Below are positions 47,661 through 56,165 of a stretch of 64,000 nt of DNA, piece by piece. Within the stretch, counting starts at the first letter, position 1; each line of letters begins with the position of its first letter. The notes under the pieces are model-generated. The model was not told the origin of the DNA. It saw only the letters and a list, made by a program, of their open reading frames with translations, and did no database searches. The DNA is taken from contig OZ018418.1 of the NCBI GenBank assembly GCA_963969595.1, positions 1,865,001 through 1,929,000 of the forward strand, read 5' to 3'. A program made the position numbers and the translations under genes. The DNA is from Neckera pumila (lineage: Eukaryota; Streptophyta; Bryopsida; Hypnales; Neckeraceae).

Positions 47661-48641
47661 ATGTGTGGACCTGTTACGATACCTCTGTGGATTCAGTTTG
47701 GAGGGCCCCTTCAGCACTTGTTCCATTACCAACAGCCTATGACAAGGAGCCTCTTGTCCGGATCGGAAGCGTCGCTCTCGAGGAGGTCCGGCTCAGAAGG
47801 GGGAAGCTTCTTGGCCTCATTGTATTCGAAGCCTGCTGTCTTCGGCTCTGCAACGGATGGTGCCTCCGTGGCCATAGACTTCTCGAAGGGAAATGTAGAA
47901 GAAGGTGCCGTGGACAGCCCGCCAAGTCGGGGACCGCCTAGGACCCCGATTTGCTTGCCATCGCCGATGAAGTGGAAAGACTCAACACCAAGTCGACTCT
48001 GTTCACAGTCGCCCACTCCCCAAATCGCGAGTCACCCGCACCGAAAACTGTACGAGGGTGACAAATCACTTGTCCACCTCAATGTTGGAGTCTTGAAACC
48101 GCCCAAGGTAGGAGGTGACTCGCTCTTGAAGAGCTACCCAGAAGCAGATTCGAGCAGTGGGGATTGGAAAAGGAAGCCTCTAGCCGATGATTGGACTGAG
48201 GCTCGGAGTCCGCAACGACTAGGCATCATCGACTCCCAGTCCCCTAAACCTAGCGGAGGCAGTCCGTTGCCTTCCACTGTATCTATTCTACACAAACCAG
48301 TCCTTGTGAAGCATCAGCGTTTGAACGTCTCGCGTTCGGCTGGATTTGTAGATCCACATGTAAACACTGTCCATAGATCGCTACCAAAGCCGCCTCCTCG
48401 AACTTCTGCAACTCTTTCCAGTGAAGAAATTTATTCTCGGATCGAACGCAAGCGACGGAGAGAAGTGAAGGACGTACTGAAGCTCGGGGGATTCAGCTCC
48501 TTCCGAAACACATCTGAGCACGTTAAGCCAACTCGGCGCGAGGATATTCTAAGAGGATATGCCAAACTGAAAGTGCTGGAGGCAGAGAAAGAGGCGAAGG
48601 AGGCCTCGAGGACCAGTTCTTCCACCAAGAACAATGGTTAG
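47661..48641 (+). CDS. Element B last ORF: Ser/Pro-rich protein with basic helical end
   Basis: An intact frame of 326 codons. The segment DFSKGNVEEGAVDSPP ... SPMKWK matches DFSKLPVEDGVVDSPP ... SPMKH in element A (55266-55634), so the protein is conserved as part of the set. The middle is Ser/Pro-rich and probably unstructured. The end has a basic helical stretch (RIERKRRREVKDVLKLGG) and a Lys/Glu-rich helix. No known domain is recognised. It may be the 3' exon of the same transcript as the HAD exon, or a separate gene. Confidence 0.6.
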   Translation: MCGPVTIPLWIQFGGPLQHLFHYQQPMTRSLLSGSEASLSRRSGSEGGSFLASLYSKPAVFGSATDGASVAIDFSKGNVEEGAVDSPPSRGPPRTPICLPSPMKWKDSTPSRLCSQSPTPQIASHPHRKLYEGDKSLVHLNVGVLKPPKVGGDSLLKSYPEADSSSGDWKRKPLADDWTEARSPQRLGIIDSQSPKPSGGSPLPSTVSILHKPVLVKHQRLNVSRSAGFVDPHVNTVHRSLPKPPPRTSATLSSEEIYSRIERKRRREVKDVLKLGGFSSFRNTSEHVKPTRREDILRGYAKLKVLEAEKEAKEASRTSSSTKNNG

Positions 48642-49140
48642 TGTAGTGGTTCTCATTCACAGAGGAATTGCCTTTGCAAAACAATCATTACTATTAATAG
48701 ACTAGTCATTGCCGTACATAAAACGACCATCTTTTGGGAAGGTAGAGTGCCCTGTGTGTGTATATTTTCCTCTACAATTTTACACTCGGTCGTTTAGAAT
48801 AAACTACATTTCATCTTCTATAGTCAAAGTATTCATATAGGCACATGAGATAAATTTCATTCATAGGTACATGGGTTTTTTAAGGAAGTTAATGTCCTTC
48901 AATGTAAAGTGACCCACTTTTATAATGCACCATTCTTTTTGGCTTAATCATTATGGAATATTTGGTCATCATTGGCTTACAAATCATGCTATAATTACAT
49001 AATGTAAAATGCTTCCACCTTGCTTTATCTACTGCATGTGTAATCTATTTATTGTATTGTTCCAGTGTGCCTATATTTATTTTTGCCTTCAACAACTTAT
49101 CTTTGAAACGAAGAGCCTTAAGGTCTCAATTCAACCATTT
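48642..49140. other. Right margin of element B
   Basis: AT-rich, with no gene. A last degenerate type-B palindrome (TTATCTTTGAAACGAAGAG) lies near 49097, just before the resumption of CACTA tnp2 coding at about 49150. The polyadenylation region of the gene set should lie here. Confidence 0.5.
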
Positions 49141-50966
49141 TCTCTCATTTTAACGAATATGGCCTTAGAGCTTGAAGTATTTCTGACGTGCATAGAGTCT
49201 TTGAAGACACCAATAGGCTATTACTCCGATTTGGGCAAGCATTTACGTAAGAAGAACTTTGGGGGCTGAAGTCTCATGATTATCATGTCTTAATGCAGCA
49301 AATATTACCATTGGCTTTGAGAGGTTTGATGGAACTAGGTCCCAGAATGGCTGTCATGCGGATGAGCAAGGTTTTTTGACGAATTTGTACTAAAGCGTAC
49401 AATCCCGCTGAATTTCCTTCACTAGAAGCCAAGGTGGCGGAAACTATGGCTTTGTTGGAGATGGAGTTCCCACCCTCATTCTTTGACATCATGACGCATC
49501 ACCCATATCATTTGGTCAAGGAGTTGGACATATGTGGTCCAGTGAGTGCCAGGTGGATGTATCCGATAGAACGGTACATGAAAACCTTGAAAAATCATGT
49601 GAGGAATATGGCTCGCCCTGAAGCCTGTATGGCCGAGGGATACCTCAAGGGATGAAAGCATTGGATTTGTTACTGAGTACCTGCAGAACTTTCAGTTCAC
49701 GGAGAGGCGTGTCTGGGATGCTGACAAGGAGTATGGCGATGTAGAGGATGTGCTACAGGGCGAAGGTAGACCCTACGTCATGACTCCTGCACTCCGAGAC
49801 ATGGCACATCAATACGTTCTGACTAACATCTCTTGTTTGCAACAAAACTTTTTGTAAATAGACCTACACCTTCTCTTTTCTGTGTGCATATCAATGTTAC
49901 ACCCTAAGATTTGCTTTTCATTATGGTCTTGCATCTTGCACAATGAAAAAGAACGTGTGAAACTGAAATGCCCGAAGTTGGAATACTCTATGGTAGTGGC
50001 AATGATGAAGTCAAGTGCGAGTTGTAGTTTAGTCAAACATGAGTCACACATGGTCACTAAATCAAGGATATTACTGTGAAATGACTAAGTGCAGTTGTAA
50101 TTGAGTCGTTGGCCGAAGCAAAACGCCGACAACATGGGCTCTTAATCCCTTCTGCTGTTGTTCAAGTATCATGGTTCTGTACTCTCGTTTTTTGAGTTGT
50201 ATGTATCAGGGGTTCACATTTCTGAGGTAACTGCAGGAATTAGAAGGCAGAAGTCGAGCAAGATGCGACTATTCCAGCATTTGAAGACTGGCTCCCTAAC
50301 AAAGTGTAGAACTCGCCGTTTGATGTGACGAACCCTGACGACAGGGACCGCTTGCTGTTGATGAGAAAACCATCACAGAAGGCAGCACGCTACACTAGAA
50401 TGAAGTCGTTTGGTAGTCATTTCAAAGTAGATGACGAAGATGCCCATCGATTCCAAACATACAATTCTGGAGTAGCTTCAGTTTTTGAGGTACCGACCGG
50501 CGATGCAAGGGATGTGTCAGTGAACTACGTCGGAGTCCTCAAAGACATATTGAAGCTTGACTACGGACCACTGCATTCACCAATCGTTCTTTTCCGATGC
50601 CAATGGATGAAGACTGCAGACAATAGAGGCAATGCAACGTATCTCCAAGATGATGCTGGCTTCTTGATGGTGAACTTCCGGCACACGCTACTGTGCATGT
50701 CAGAGCCATTCATTTTCTCCAGCCAAGCAACACAAATCTTCTTTTCTGATGTGCCCCAGAAACCAGGATAGAAAATAGTTTTGCAAAAAGAAGCTCGAGC
50801 AAAAAGGGAGGTCTTGGATAGTCCTGATGTGTTCATAAGCACCACTGTGGAAACTACTGGTCTTACTGCTCCAGAAGTTGTTGCAACACCTTCAGTAGTA
50901 CCATCTCTAGTTGGGGCCATTGAATTGTCCCCGGAGGACAGCTTATTAGCACGGGCAGCATACTAG
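49141..50966 (+). pseudogene. tnp2: CACTA tnp2 transposase, 3' part
   Basis: tnp2 coding resumes with FLTCIESLKTPIGY and GLKSHDYHVLMQQILPLALRG. It continues through FPPSFFDIMTHHPYHLVKEL, GPVSARWMYPIERYM and ARPEACMAEGYL, which is the DUF4218-type region. A 1-bp insertion near 49650 shifts the frame, which continues as DESIGFVTEYLQNF to HQYVLTN at about 49830. After a presumed intron, coding runs from about 50230 (FEDWLPNKV, TAG at 50307-50309) into a DUF4216-type domain (FQTYNSGV ... NYVGVLKDILKLDYG ... VLFRCQW ... EPFIFSSQATQIFF). A TAG at 50769-50771 and the final TAG near 50964 follow. A further TGA at about 49379 lies in the first part. Confidence 0.9.
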
Positions 50967-51559
50967 GTAGCTGAAGTGTACTCTTTTTGTTGGAATTGTG
51001 CTCACACCCTTCCATCTGCCTTACTGAATCAAATGGAAGAGGTCATTCATGATTCTGCATACTATATTTCTGTTTTAGTGGATTAGAATTTTTTTGATAT
51101 TCATTTCAAAGACTTGGAAGACTTTCACCGCATGGCTTCCACTTATTTAAAGCTGAACTTCATCATTTCAGGCTTCAATGCGTTCAGAGTGGATCTCAAA
51201 CTCATTTTGTAGTCGATATCAATCATTCCCTAGTAGAAAGAAGTCATTCACGGTGTCTGACGCAGTCGACACACAATCATGAATAAACTGTTGTATAACT
51301 GAACACATGTACTGAAGGGTCTCATCCGTCCACGTCACGCCACCGAACGAAACACTCACAGAAAAAGAACGGATGAACGTAGTGTGCGTTCACAGGTCCA
51401 GCACTCCCCATCCCTACATCTCAAGAACGACTACGAAATGACTATACTTTAGAAAAATCATAGAAAATGTGAAATAACAGAGTTGCAGTCATAGCACAGT
51501 CGTTTAGGACAGCGAGTCATACTTCAGTCGGTTGTGGCGGACAAGTTTTTCTTGTAGTG
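50967..51559. repeat. CACTA right subterminal region
   Basis: No gene is seen. Motifs such as AATCATTCCCTAGTAGAAAG (51222), AGTCATTCACGG, GTTGCAGTCATAGCACAGTC and GAGTCATACTTCAGTC lead to the terminal TTCTTGTAGTG. They mirror the left subterminal motifs and are candidate binding sites for the second CACTA protein. Confidence 0.75.
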
Positions 51560-52487
51560 GAATCAAGCGCAAAAAGGACGTCCGCAAATACCTCTACATT
51601 GAGAAGCGCAGCCTTGGCTTCTTCGACAGCGAGGGCAACTACCGTCCCAACGCATGGAAAACCTTCAAGTAAGATTACAACGTGACAGAGGCCACCAAAA
51701 ACTTGTTGATTAGTGGTCCTAGTGAGGTTTTCTTTTCGCATCAAAGATGCCTTCCAGTAAAAATAAGAGGGCGAAGGACATGTTGCAGTATGTAGCGGAG
51801 TTCATACGGGTCTTCTTGCGGACCAAGGGCAAATACAAGAAGCCTGAGGCCAAGTTGTTCACGAGGCCCTACAACATGGAGGCCGACAAGCTCTTGTCTT
51901 GGATCCACGATTAGTGGAGTGACGACCACAAAGATCGCATGACCCTCGCTGTCATGGACTTCAGGAACATTCCCGAAGTCATCAACAAGAAGACGGCGCC
52001 TCAGAACTATCCATATTTTTTGGATTTCTTGAAGGTCATGATAGAGGTTGACGACCCGGCTCCATTCGATCCTGACGGCTGGCTTTGGATCTCAGGTGAT
52101 CAGGACGTGGACAACGACCTAAGAGTGGAGATCAGGAACGGGACATTCGGCAAGCACTACAATGTGCATTACTCGGAATACCTGCCAGCCTCGGTCGAGA
52201 GATTGGGGGATCAGTCTTCGAACTCCAGTCGAGCAAAGGTGTCTGTGAACCTCATCTTCCTCATTAAGAAGGGAACAAAGCCGAAGGCCAAGACCATTCC
52301 GAAGAGGTTCGAGGTGGCTCCAAAGCCAAAATGGCAAAAAATGGGTCTTTATAATGAGCTAGACTACAGAATCTACAACACTGAGCTGAGGATGGAGTTC
52401 TACATACAGGTGCTAGACCTCTTCTGCAACCCGAGGGTAACGGTATTCTCCCCCTTTGCTGGAAGTAAGCTGGTTTGCGCTGCCTGG
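51560..52487 (+). pseudogene. Element A gene, exon 2 continued: MTase-like domain
   Basis: Directly after the CACTA end the frame reads IKRKKDVRKYL, matching RKRKKVILDEL in element B and continuing KDWLE(R) from 19398. Lesions are TAA at 51670-51672, a frameshift near 51750, and TAG at 51912-51914. Later LAVMDFRNIP (DFRN at 51957-51968) matches LAVIDFHQVP of B. GWLWISGD matches VWMWVLGN. ELRMEFYIQVLDLF and SPFAGSK (52449-52469) match the loop of B. SPFAGSK is closer to the canonical DPFAGSG than the B version. The donor TGG|GTAAGT is at 52488, in phase 0. Confidence 0.8.
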
Positions 52488-52645
52488 GTAAGTTCCTTTC
52501 AGGTTGATTCGACTTGAACGCCCTCTAACTGTCGTAACATTGTTTGCTATCGGCCATAATTGTTACTTGGGTGGTCTTGCCATTCAAGTTGGTGCAACTT
52601 GAAATGTCTGTAAAGTGTGACCGACTATCAAATGTTGAATTGAAG
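52488..52645 (+). other. Element A intron 2 with type-A palindromes
   Basis: The donor GTAAGT is at 52488 and the acceptor TTGAAG at 52645. Removal joins KLVCAAW to MTGMDHFAIAES in phase 0, the same position as the intron at 44340-44625 in element B. Palindromes are TTCAGGTTGATTCGACTTGA (near 52497) and TCAAGTTGGTGCAACTTGA (near 52585). Confidence 0.85.
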
Positions 52646-53614
52646 ATGACTGGGATGGACCACTTTGCCATTGCCGAGAGCACGGACATGGTGAAGTTTA
52701 AAAGGTTCGCAACTCTCTCCGAGAACATGGACAAGAAGGATTTCCTCAAGAACAGCCACTTTGTCGATGAAAGCTGCCACCCGATGAAGGAATTGAAGAC
52801 AGGGAAGGAAGCTGAGTCGAGCTCGAGGAAGGGAAAGAAATTAAAGGGCGAGCCAGCTAAGGAAGAGGACAAAGAGGTGTAGGATGTGGAGGAGGAAGTG
52901 GAGGAAGAGGAGAACGACAAGGCCAGTGACAAGAACATCCTGGAGATGCAAGATTCTCAAGTGGAGGATGTTGCATGGAGGGAAGGCAAAGACATGCACC
53001 TGGATGACGTTCCAAAGGCAAGCCTCATTCCCGTTTCCACTGCATTTGCTGCAACACGTCCGTCAGGGACACCAAGTTCGTCCAAGTCGGCGCCTCAGAA
53101 GAGGATGAAGGGAGAGACTAGTACAGAAGGCAAAAGCATGAAGGAGATTCTGCAGTTCCTTATGGATGACAGGGATGAAATGAAGAAGCAGCGCATGGAA
53201 GACAAGAAGGAAGCAGAGAGGCTTCGGAAGGAGGACAAGAAGGAGATGAAGGAATGGATGAATGATGTCATGCCGGGTATGGTGCAAGGAATTGCCAGAA
53301 TGGTCTTGAAAAATCTGGCCGTTGAAAACGTCGTTCCACTTGCCATGATGTTGCCTTCACCTTCGCAATTGCAAAAGTATCTCCTCCCTGTGCAGCCGCA
53401 TGGCTCCTCCAACAGTGCGGGTCAGGCACGGCAGGTCTCAGAATATCCGTCGACAGCGGACCCGAAGGGAGATGCTGGGGTCACTACTGCTCAAACTCCT
53501 GACTCTGCGCCCGGGAGGGAGGATGATGCTGTGGAGCAGACACAAGACAAGGGCGACCTAGGGGCTGAGGGATCAGATGTGATTCCCCAGGCCGGAGAAG
53601 GTTGTTCTCGGTGA
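52646..53614 (+). pseudogene. Element A gene, exon 3: MTase-like C-terminus and acidic/coiled tail
   Basis: MTGMDHFAIAESTDMVKF matches LYGLTCYAIQGRQEIESY of element B. KKDFLKNSHFVDES matches INDFLHDNSPYLAN. A TAG at 52880-52882 interrupts it. Beyond this come a Glu-rich run (about 52886-52920) and a Lys/Glu/Met-rich coiled coil (about 53130-53270). A Pro/Ser/Gly-rich end stops at TGA 53612-53614. The tail differs in sequence from B but has the same acidic, coiled, Pro-rich order. Confidence 0.65.
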
Positions 53615-53629
53615 CCCCCTTTCATTCTA

Positions 53630-53656
53630 TTCAAGTCGTTCCAACTTGAAATCGGT
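53630..53656. repeat. Type-A palindrome after exon 3
   Basis: TTCAAGTCGTTCCAACTTGAA-like symmetry lies near 53633-53652, in the noncoding gap (53615-53814) between exon 3 and the next exon. Nothing else is seen in that gap. Confidence 0.7.
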
Positions 53657-53814
53657 TCTCAGTTTGACTTGATTGTATCCAACATCCTCAGCTAGATAGG
53701 TGGACAGCTAGATGTTAACACAGATCAAATGTATAGCTTGTCATGTGTTTCTTGTTATGAGATAATTTAATAAAATGTGTTTCTTACAATATCTTTTTGT
53801 ACCAATTCAAGCAG

Positions 53815-54044
53815 ACACAGAGATGACTCCTGGCAATGATATCCTCGCCCCAAATTCTTCTGATGCTCCACTGTCTTCTCCTGCATCGCATCTTGAGAAC
53901 ATTGGCATGGCATTGTTGTCTCTCGGCCATGAGCCAATTATGGATGCAAAACCCACGGAATCTAATTTCCCTATTATTGATTGCGAGGAATGGGAAGGAA
54001 CTCAAACGGCCTTGGCTGCTCATGACACTGAAGTCACAGATCGT
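53815..54044 (+). pseudogene. Element A gene, small acidic exon
   Basis: It is bounded by an acceptor (CAAGCAG, 53814) and a donor (CGT|GTAAGT, 54045) and is open throughout. The composition is acidic and Ser/Pro-rich (PNSSDAPLSSPASH). It lies between the coiled-coil tail and the HAD exon. No domain is recognised. Confidence 0.5.
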
Positions 54045-54204
54045 GTAAGTGCCTTCTCTATATCTGCTGCTCTATTGGGATTGCTTTGATTTGGTGCTTA
54101 AATGACATTCTTTGCTTGGACGTGTTCTTTCCACGCATCCGGAGGCCAAGCAAGGAATGCATTGCCTTAACTGTCTGGGCACTTCCATATACGCTCCTGG
54201 GCAG

Positions 54205-54849
54205 GGTAGTAGAAGTGAGGATCCTCTTGCGATAGATGACGCGGCGGACCAAGTCCCGGTTCCATCCACATCTACGGTGACAGAGAAGTAGCTTAATGTC
54301 ATCCTAGATCTGAATGGGGTGCTCTGCATCAGTGAGGATAGAAATTCCCTGGCTAGAGAGGCAAAAATCATGAGGTCCCTTCTGGGATCAACATCAACTA
54401 CATCGGCATGAAGAGGGTTGCAATACGGCCCTTCTGTCACACGTTCCTCCGGGAAGTGTCCCTCATTGCACATGTTCACATATGGAGTTCCATGAAGAGG
54501 TCCAGTGTTCAGCCCATAGCGGACCACCTGTTCCAAGGCATGGAGCCTCCGATGTTTGTCTTGGGACAAGAGCAATGCGGCATCATGATGCGTAAGAACA
54601 GCCGCAGTAAGATAGTTACCTACAAGCTCAAGGGCACGGACAAGGACCTCTTTCTGAAGCCCATGGACAAGTTGAATGGATTGGAATCCTGGAACTTCAC
54701 AAATAACAATACTATAATAGTAGATGATAGTCCCATCAAACACTTCATGAACTGCGTAAGCCAGGTCGTCCTGCTAGATACGTGGTCCTACAAAGGAAAT
54801 GGGGTCGCGGACGACTACCTTGTGTGTGAGCTTCTTCCATGGATTTGAC
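54205..54849 (+). pseudogene. Element A FCP1/NIF-like HAD domain
   Basis: The acceptor CTGGGCAG is at 54204. TAG at 54289-54291 lies just before LNVILDLNGVLC (DLNGV at 54307-54321). A frameshift between about 54375 and 54405 moves the reading to the frame with RPFCHTFLREV, VHIWSSMKRSSV, FVLGQEQC and IIVDDSPIKH (DDSP at 54723-54734). This parallels the HAD exon of element B motif by motif, including Asn in the second catalytic position. It ends at TGA 54847-54849. The presumed substrate is unknown. Confidence 0.7.
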
Positions 54850-54851
54850 GC

Positions 54852-55094
54852 TTGCACTTGGCTAGGCCTAAGTCATTGTACTTGTGGCGGAGGGACAACA
54901 AATTTGGACGCCGTACATTGCTTCATAAATCTGGCCAGACACCGGTGGATGAAATTGAAAAGGCAGTTGAAGAGTCCAATGTTCTGTATGATGAGTGGAG
55001 AGTCCTCAATCCAAGACGTCCTACCCGATTTGAGGATTCAACTGTGCCGAGCCACTGGCATGTCGAGATGCCTGACCCTGAACAAGAAGATTGA
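54852..55094 (+). pseudogene. Element A gene, segment after the HAD domain
   Basis: An open frame of 80 codons (RPKSLYLWRRDNKFG ... PSHWHVEMPDPEQED), in the place of the HAD C-terminal tail of element B (about 47230-47467). It shares no clear motif with B. It is probably the rest of the same exon after one more lesion. Confidence 0.4.
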
Positions 55095-55265
55095 AATTGG
55101 GAGGCTGTGTGACTGAGCCCTTTGTGTCTGCCTTGTATTGACTTCCTCGTCTAGTGCGGCTTACTGACTGACCTGTGCTTGCCATGCACAATATATGCAT
55201 TGCTTGTATATGCTTCCATGTAGGACTGTGATTTTGATAGGGGGTCCTTTGTTTGCTTACAAGAC

Positions 55266-55634
55266 GTGCCTATGGATTCCTTGCTTGGAATTTGCGGAGG
55301 GAACAAGTCTACTGCCTCCATCGATTCATTCTCTGACTATGGACAGTTTGCCATATCACAGAGCGGATTGGGTGTCATCATGTTTTTGGCGGCAACAGCA
55401 CGCTCCACAATGGACTTCTCCAAGTTGCCTGTCGAGGATGGAGTGGTTGATAGCCCACCAAACAATGCGAAGCAATCGATCATTGTGAATTCCCCTTCTC
55501 CGATGAAACACCAACCTCCCCTTGTCTCAGCTTGGGACAAAGGCTTTATGAATACAAGCACACTAAAGAAGTTGTACAGCAAAGGTGTAGATGCAGTTGC
55601 CTGTCTTGAGGTGCGGCAATGTCTCTCCTTTTAG
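55266..55634 (+). pseudogene. Element A last ORF, 5' part
   Basis: MDFSKLPVEDGVVDSPP ... SPSPMKH matches the corresponding region of the element B ORF at 47661-48641. The frame ends at TAG 55632-55634. A splice donor may instead lie near 55610 (GAG|GTGCGG). A Ser/Pro-rich region of unknown function. Confidence 0.55.
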
Positions 55635-55654
55635 CGCACTATGTATTCATTTCA

Positions 55655-55757
55655 AGTTGATGCAACTTGAATTGTTGCAATGAGTGTGTGTCTCCAATAT
55701 TGTGACGATGAGCTATTTTTATCTAATTAAGTCGATGCGACTTGAATACCGTTGTGG
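55655..55757. repeat. Two type-A palindromes in a probable intron
   Basis: TTCAAGTTGATGCAACTTGA lies near 55652-55672 and AAGTCGATGCGACTT near 55731-55745. The two show TTG/CAA and TCG/CGA arm pairs, as in the array at 16375-17280. The sequence between 55635 and 55830 has no coding. Confidence 0.8.
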
Positions 55758-55830
55758 CGTTCTCGTTTGTTGCTCTATAACTTCTTTTTTATACTGATAA
55801 TGTTCAATGTGTGGATTTCTTTGGTCTAGG

Positions 55831-56165
55831 AAGACGCTGAAAGAAATGTGAAGTCCGACATCTTGGTTGGGGATTGTCTTCCAGTATTGGCGTTACCCGG
55901 TCTTAATTCGGATGGGAGAGCTCTGCATCCACAACTCAAGCACAATCGACGACCTATTCAATGTGCTAGAAGGAACTGCAAAAGACCTGATGCTGAAACT
56001 CGAAGTGGGTCCAGTGGACGGTCAAGAGACGCTTGGGAAGAAAGGTCCCTAAAGAAACAAAGAAGGGACAACGCCAACCAGAGATGCGCACGCAATACCG
56101 GATATAGTCGAGGGCCGGAGTTGCTCAAGGCATTGGAGAAGCTCAAGGCTATGTCACAGTTATAG
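55831..56165 (+). pseudogene. Element A last ORF, 3' part
   Basis: The acceptor TGGTCTAG is near 55830. The frame starting EDAERNV is open to TAG at 56163-56165. Comparison with element B suggests that the true reading uses a second frame in the middle (IDDLFNVLEGTAKDLMLKLE, near RIERKRRREVKDVLKLGG of B). It then returns to LLKALEKLKAMSQL at the end, so at least one frameshift is present. Basic and helical, function unknown. Confidence 0.45.

Larger units (their letters stand above)
29303..49140. mobile_element. Element B (inner, youngest): DUF7869 gene plus ParB-MTase-HAD gene set
   Basis: This insert interrupts CACTA tnp2 coding. TCTCATTTTAA occurs at both junctions (29292-29302 and 49142-49152), a candidate 11-bp target duplication. 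The frame is off by one across the junction, and possible terminal inverted similarity (gaaaaagggttc against gaaaatggttga) is weak, so the exact ends are provisional. All type-B palindromes found lie inside it (about 33015-49110). It carries a minus-strand DUF7869-like gene at the left and the ParB/MTase/HAD gene set at the right, separated by an AT-rich spacer. It is about 19.8 kb. Confidence 0.7.
19399..51559 (+). mobile_element. CACTA (En/Spm-type) DNA transposon
   Basis: The left end is CACTACAAGAA at 19399-19409 and the right end is TTCTTGTAGTG at 51549-51559. The target duplication is GAA (19396-19398 and 51560-51562). The 3-bp duplication and the CACTA terminus are diagnostic of the superfamily. 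Subterminal copies of AGTCATTYCTNAGTTG-like repeats occur on both sides, for example near 19864, 26583, 26624, 28933 and 51224. It carries tnp2 (plus strand) and a second gene region (minus strand, 25786 to 20320). It was itself interrupted by element B at about 29303-49140. Without B it would be about 12.3 kb. Its insertion split the element A gene inside a coding exon. Confidence 0.95.

Noticed and set aside
41338..48641. Bacterial or phage contamination, because of ParB-like and methylase-like domains
   Set aside because: The genes contain GT-AG introns, are nested inside a plant-type CACTA transposon, and have a plant-like HAD domain. The flanks are plant repeats.
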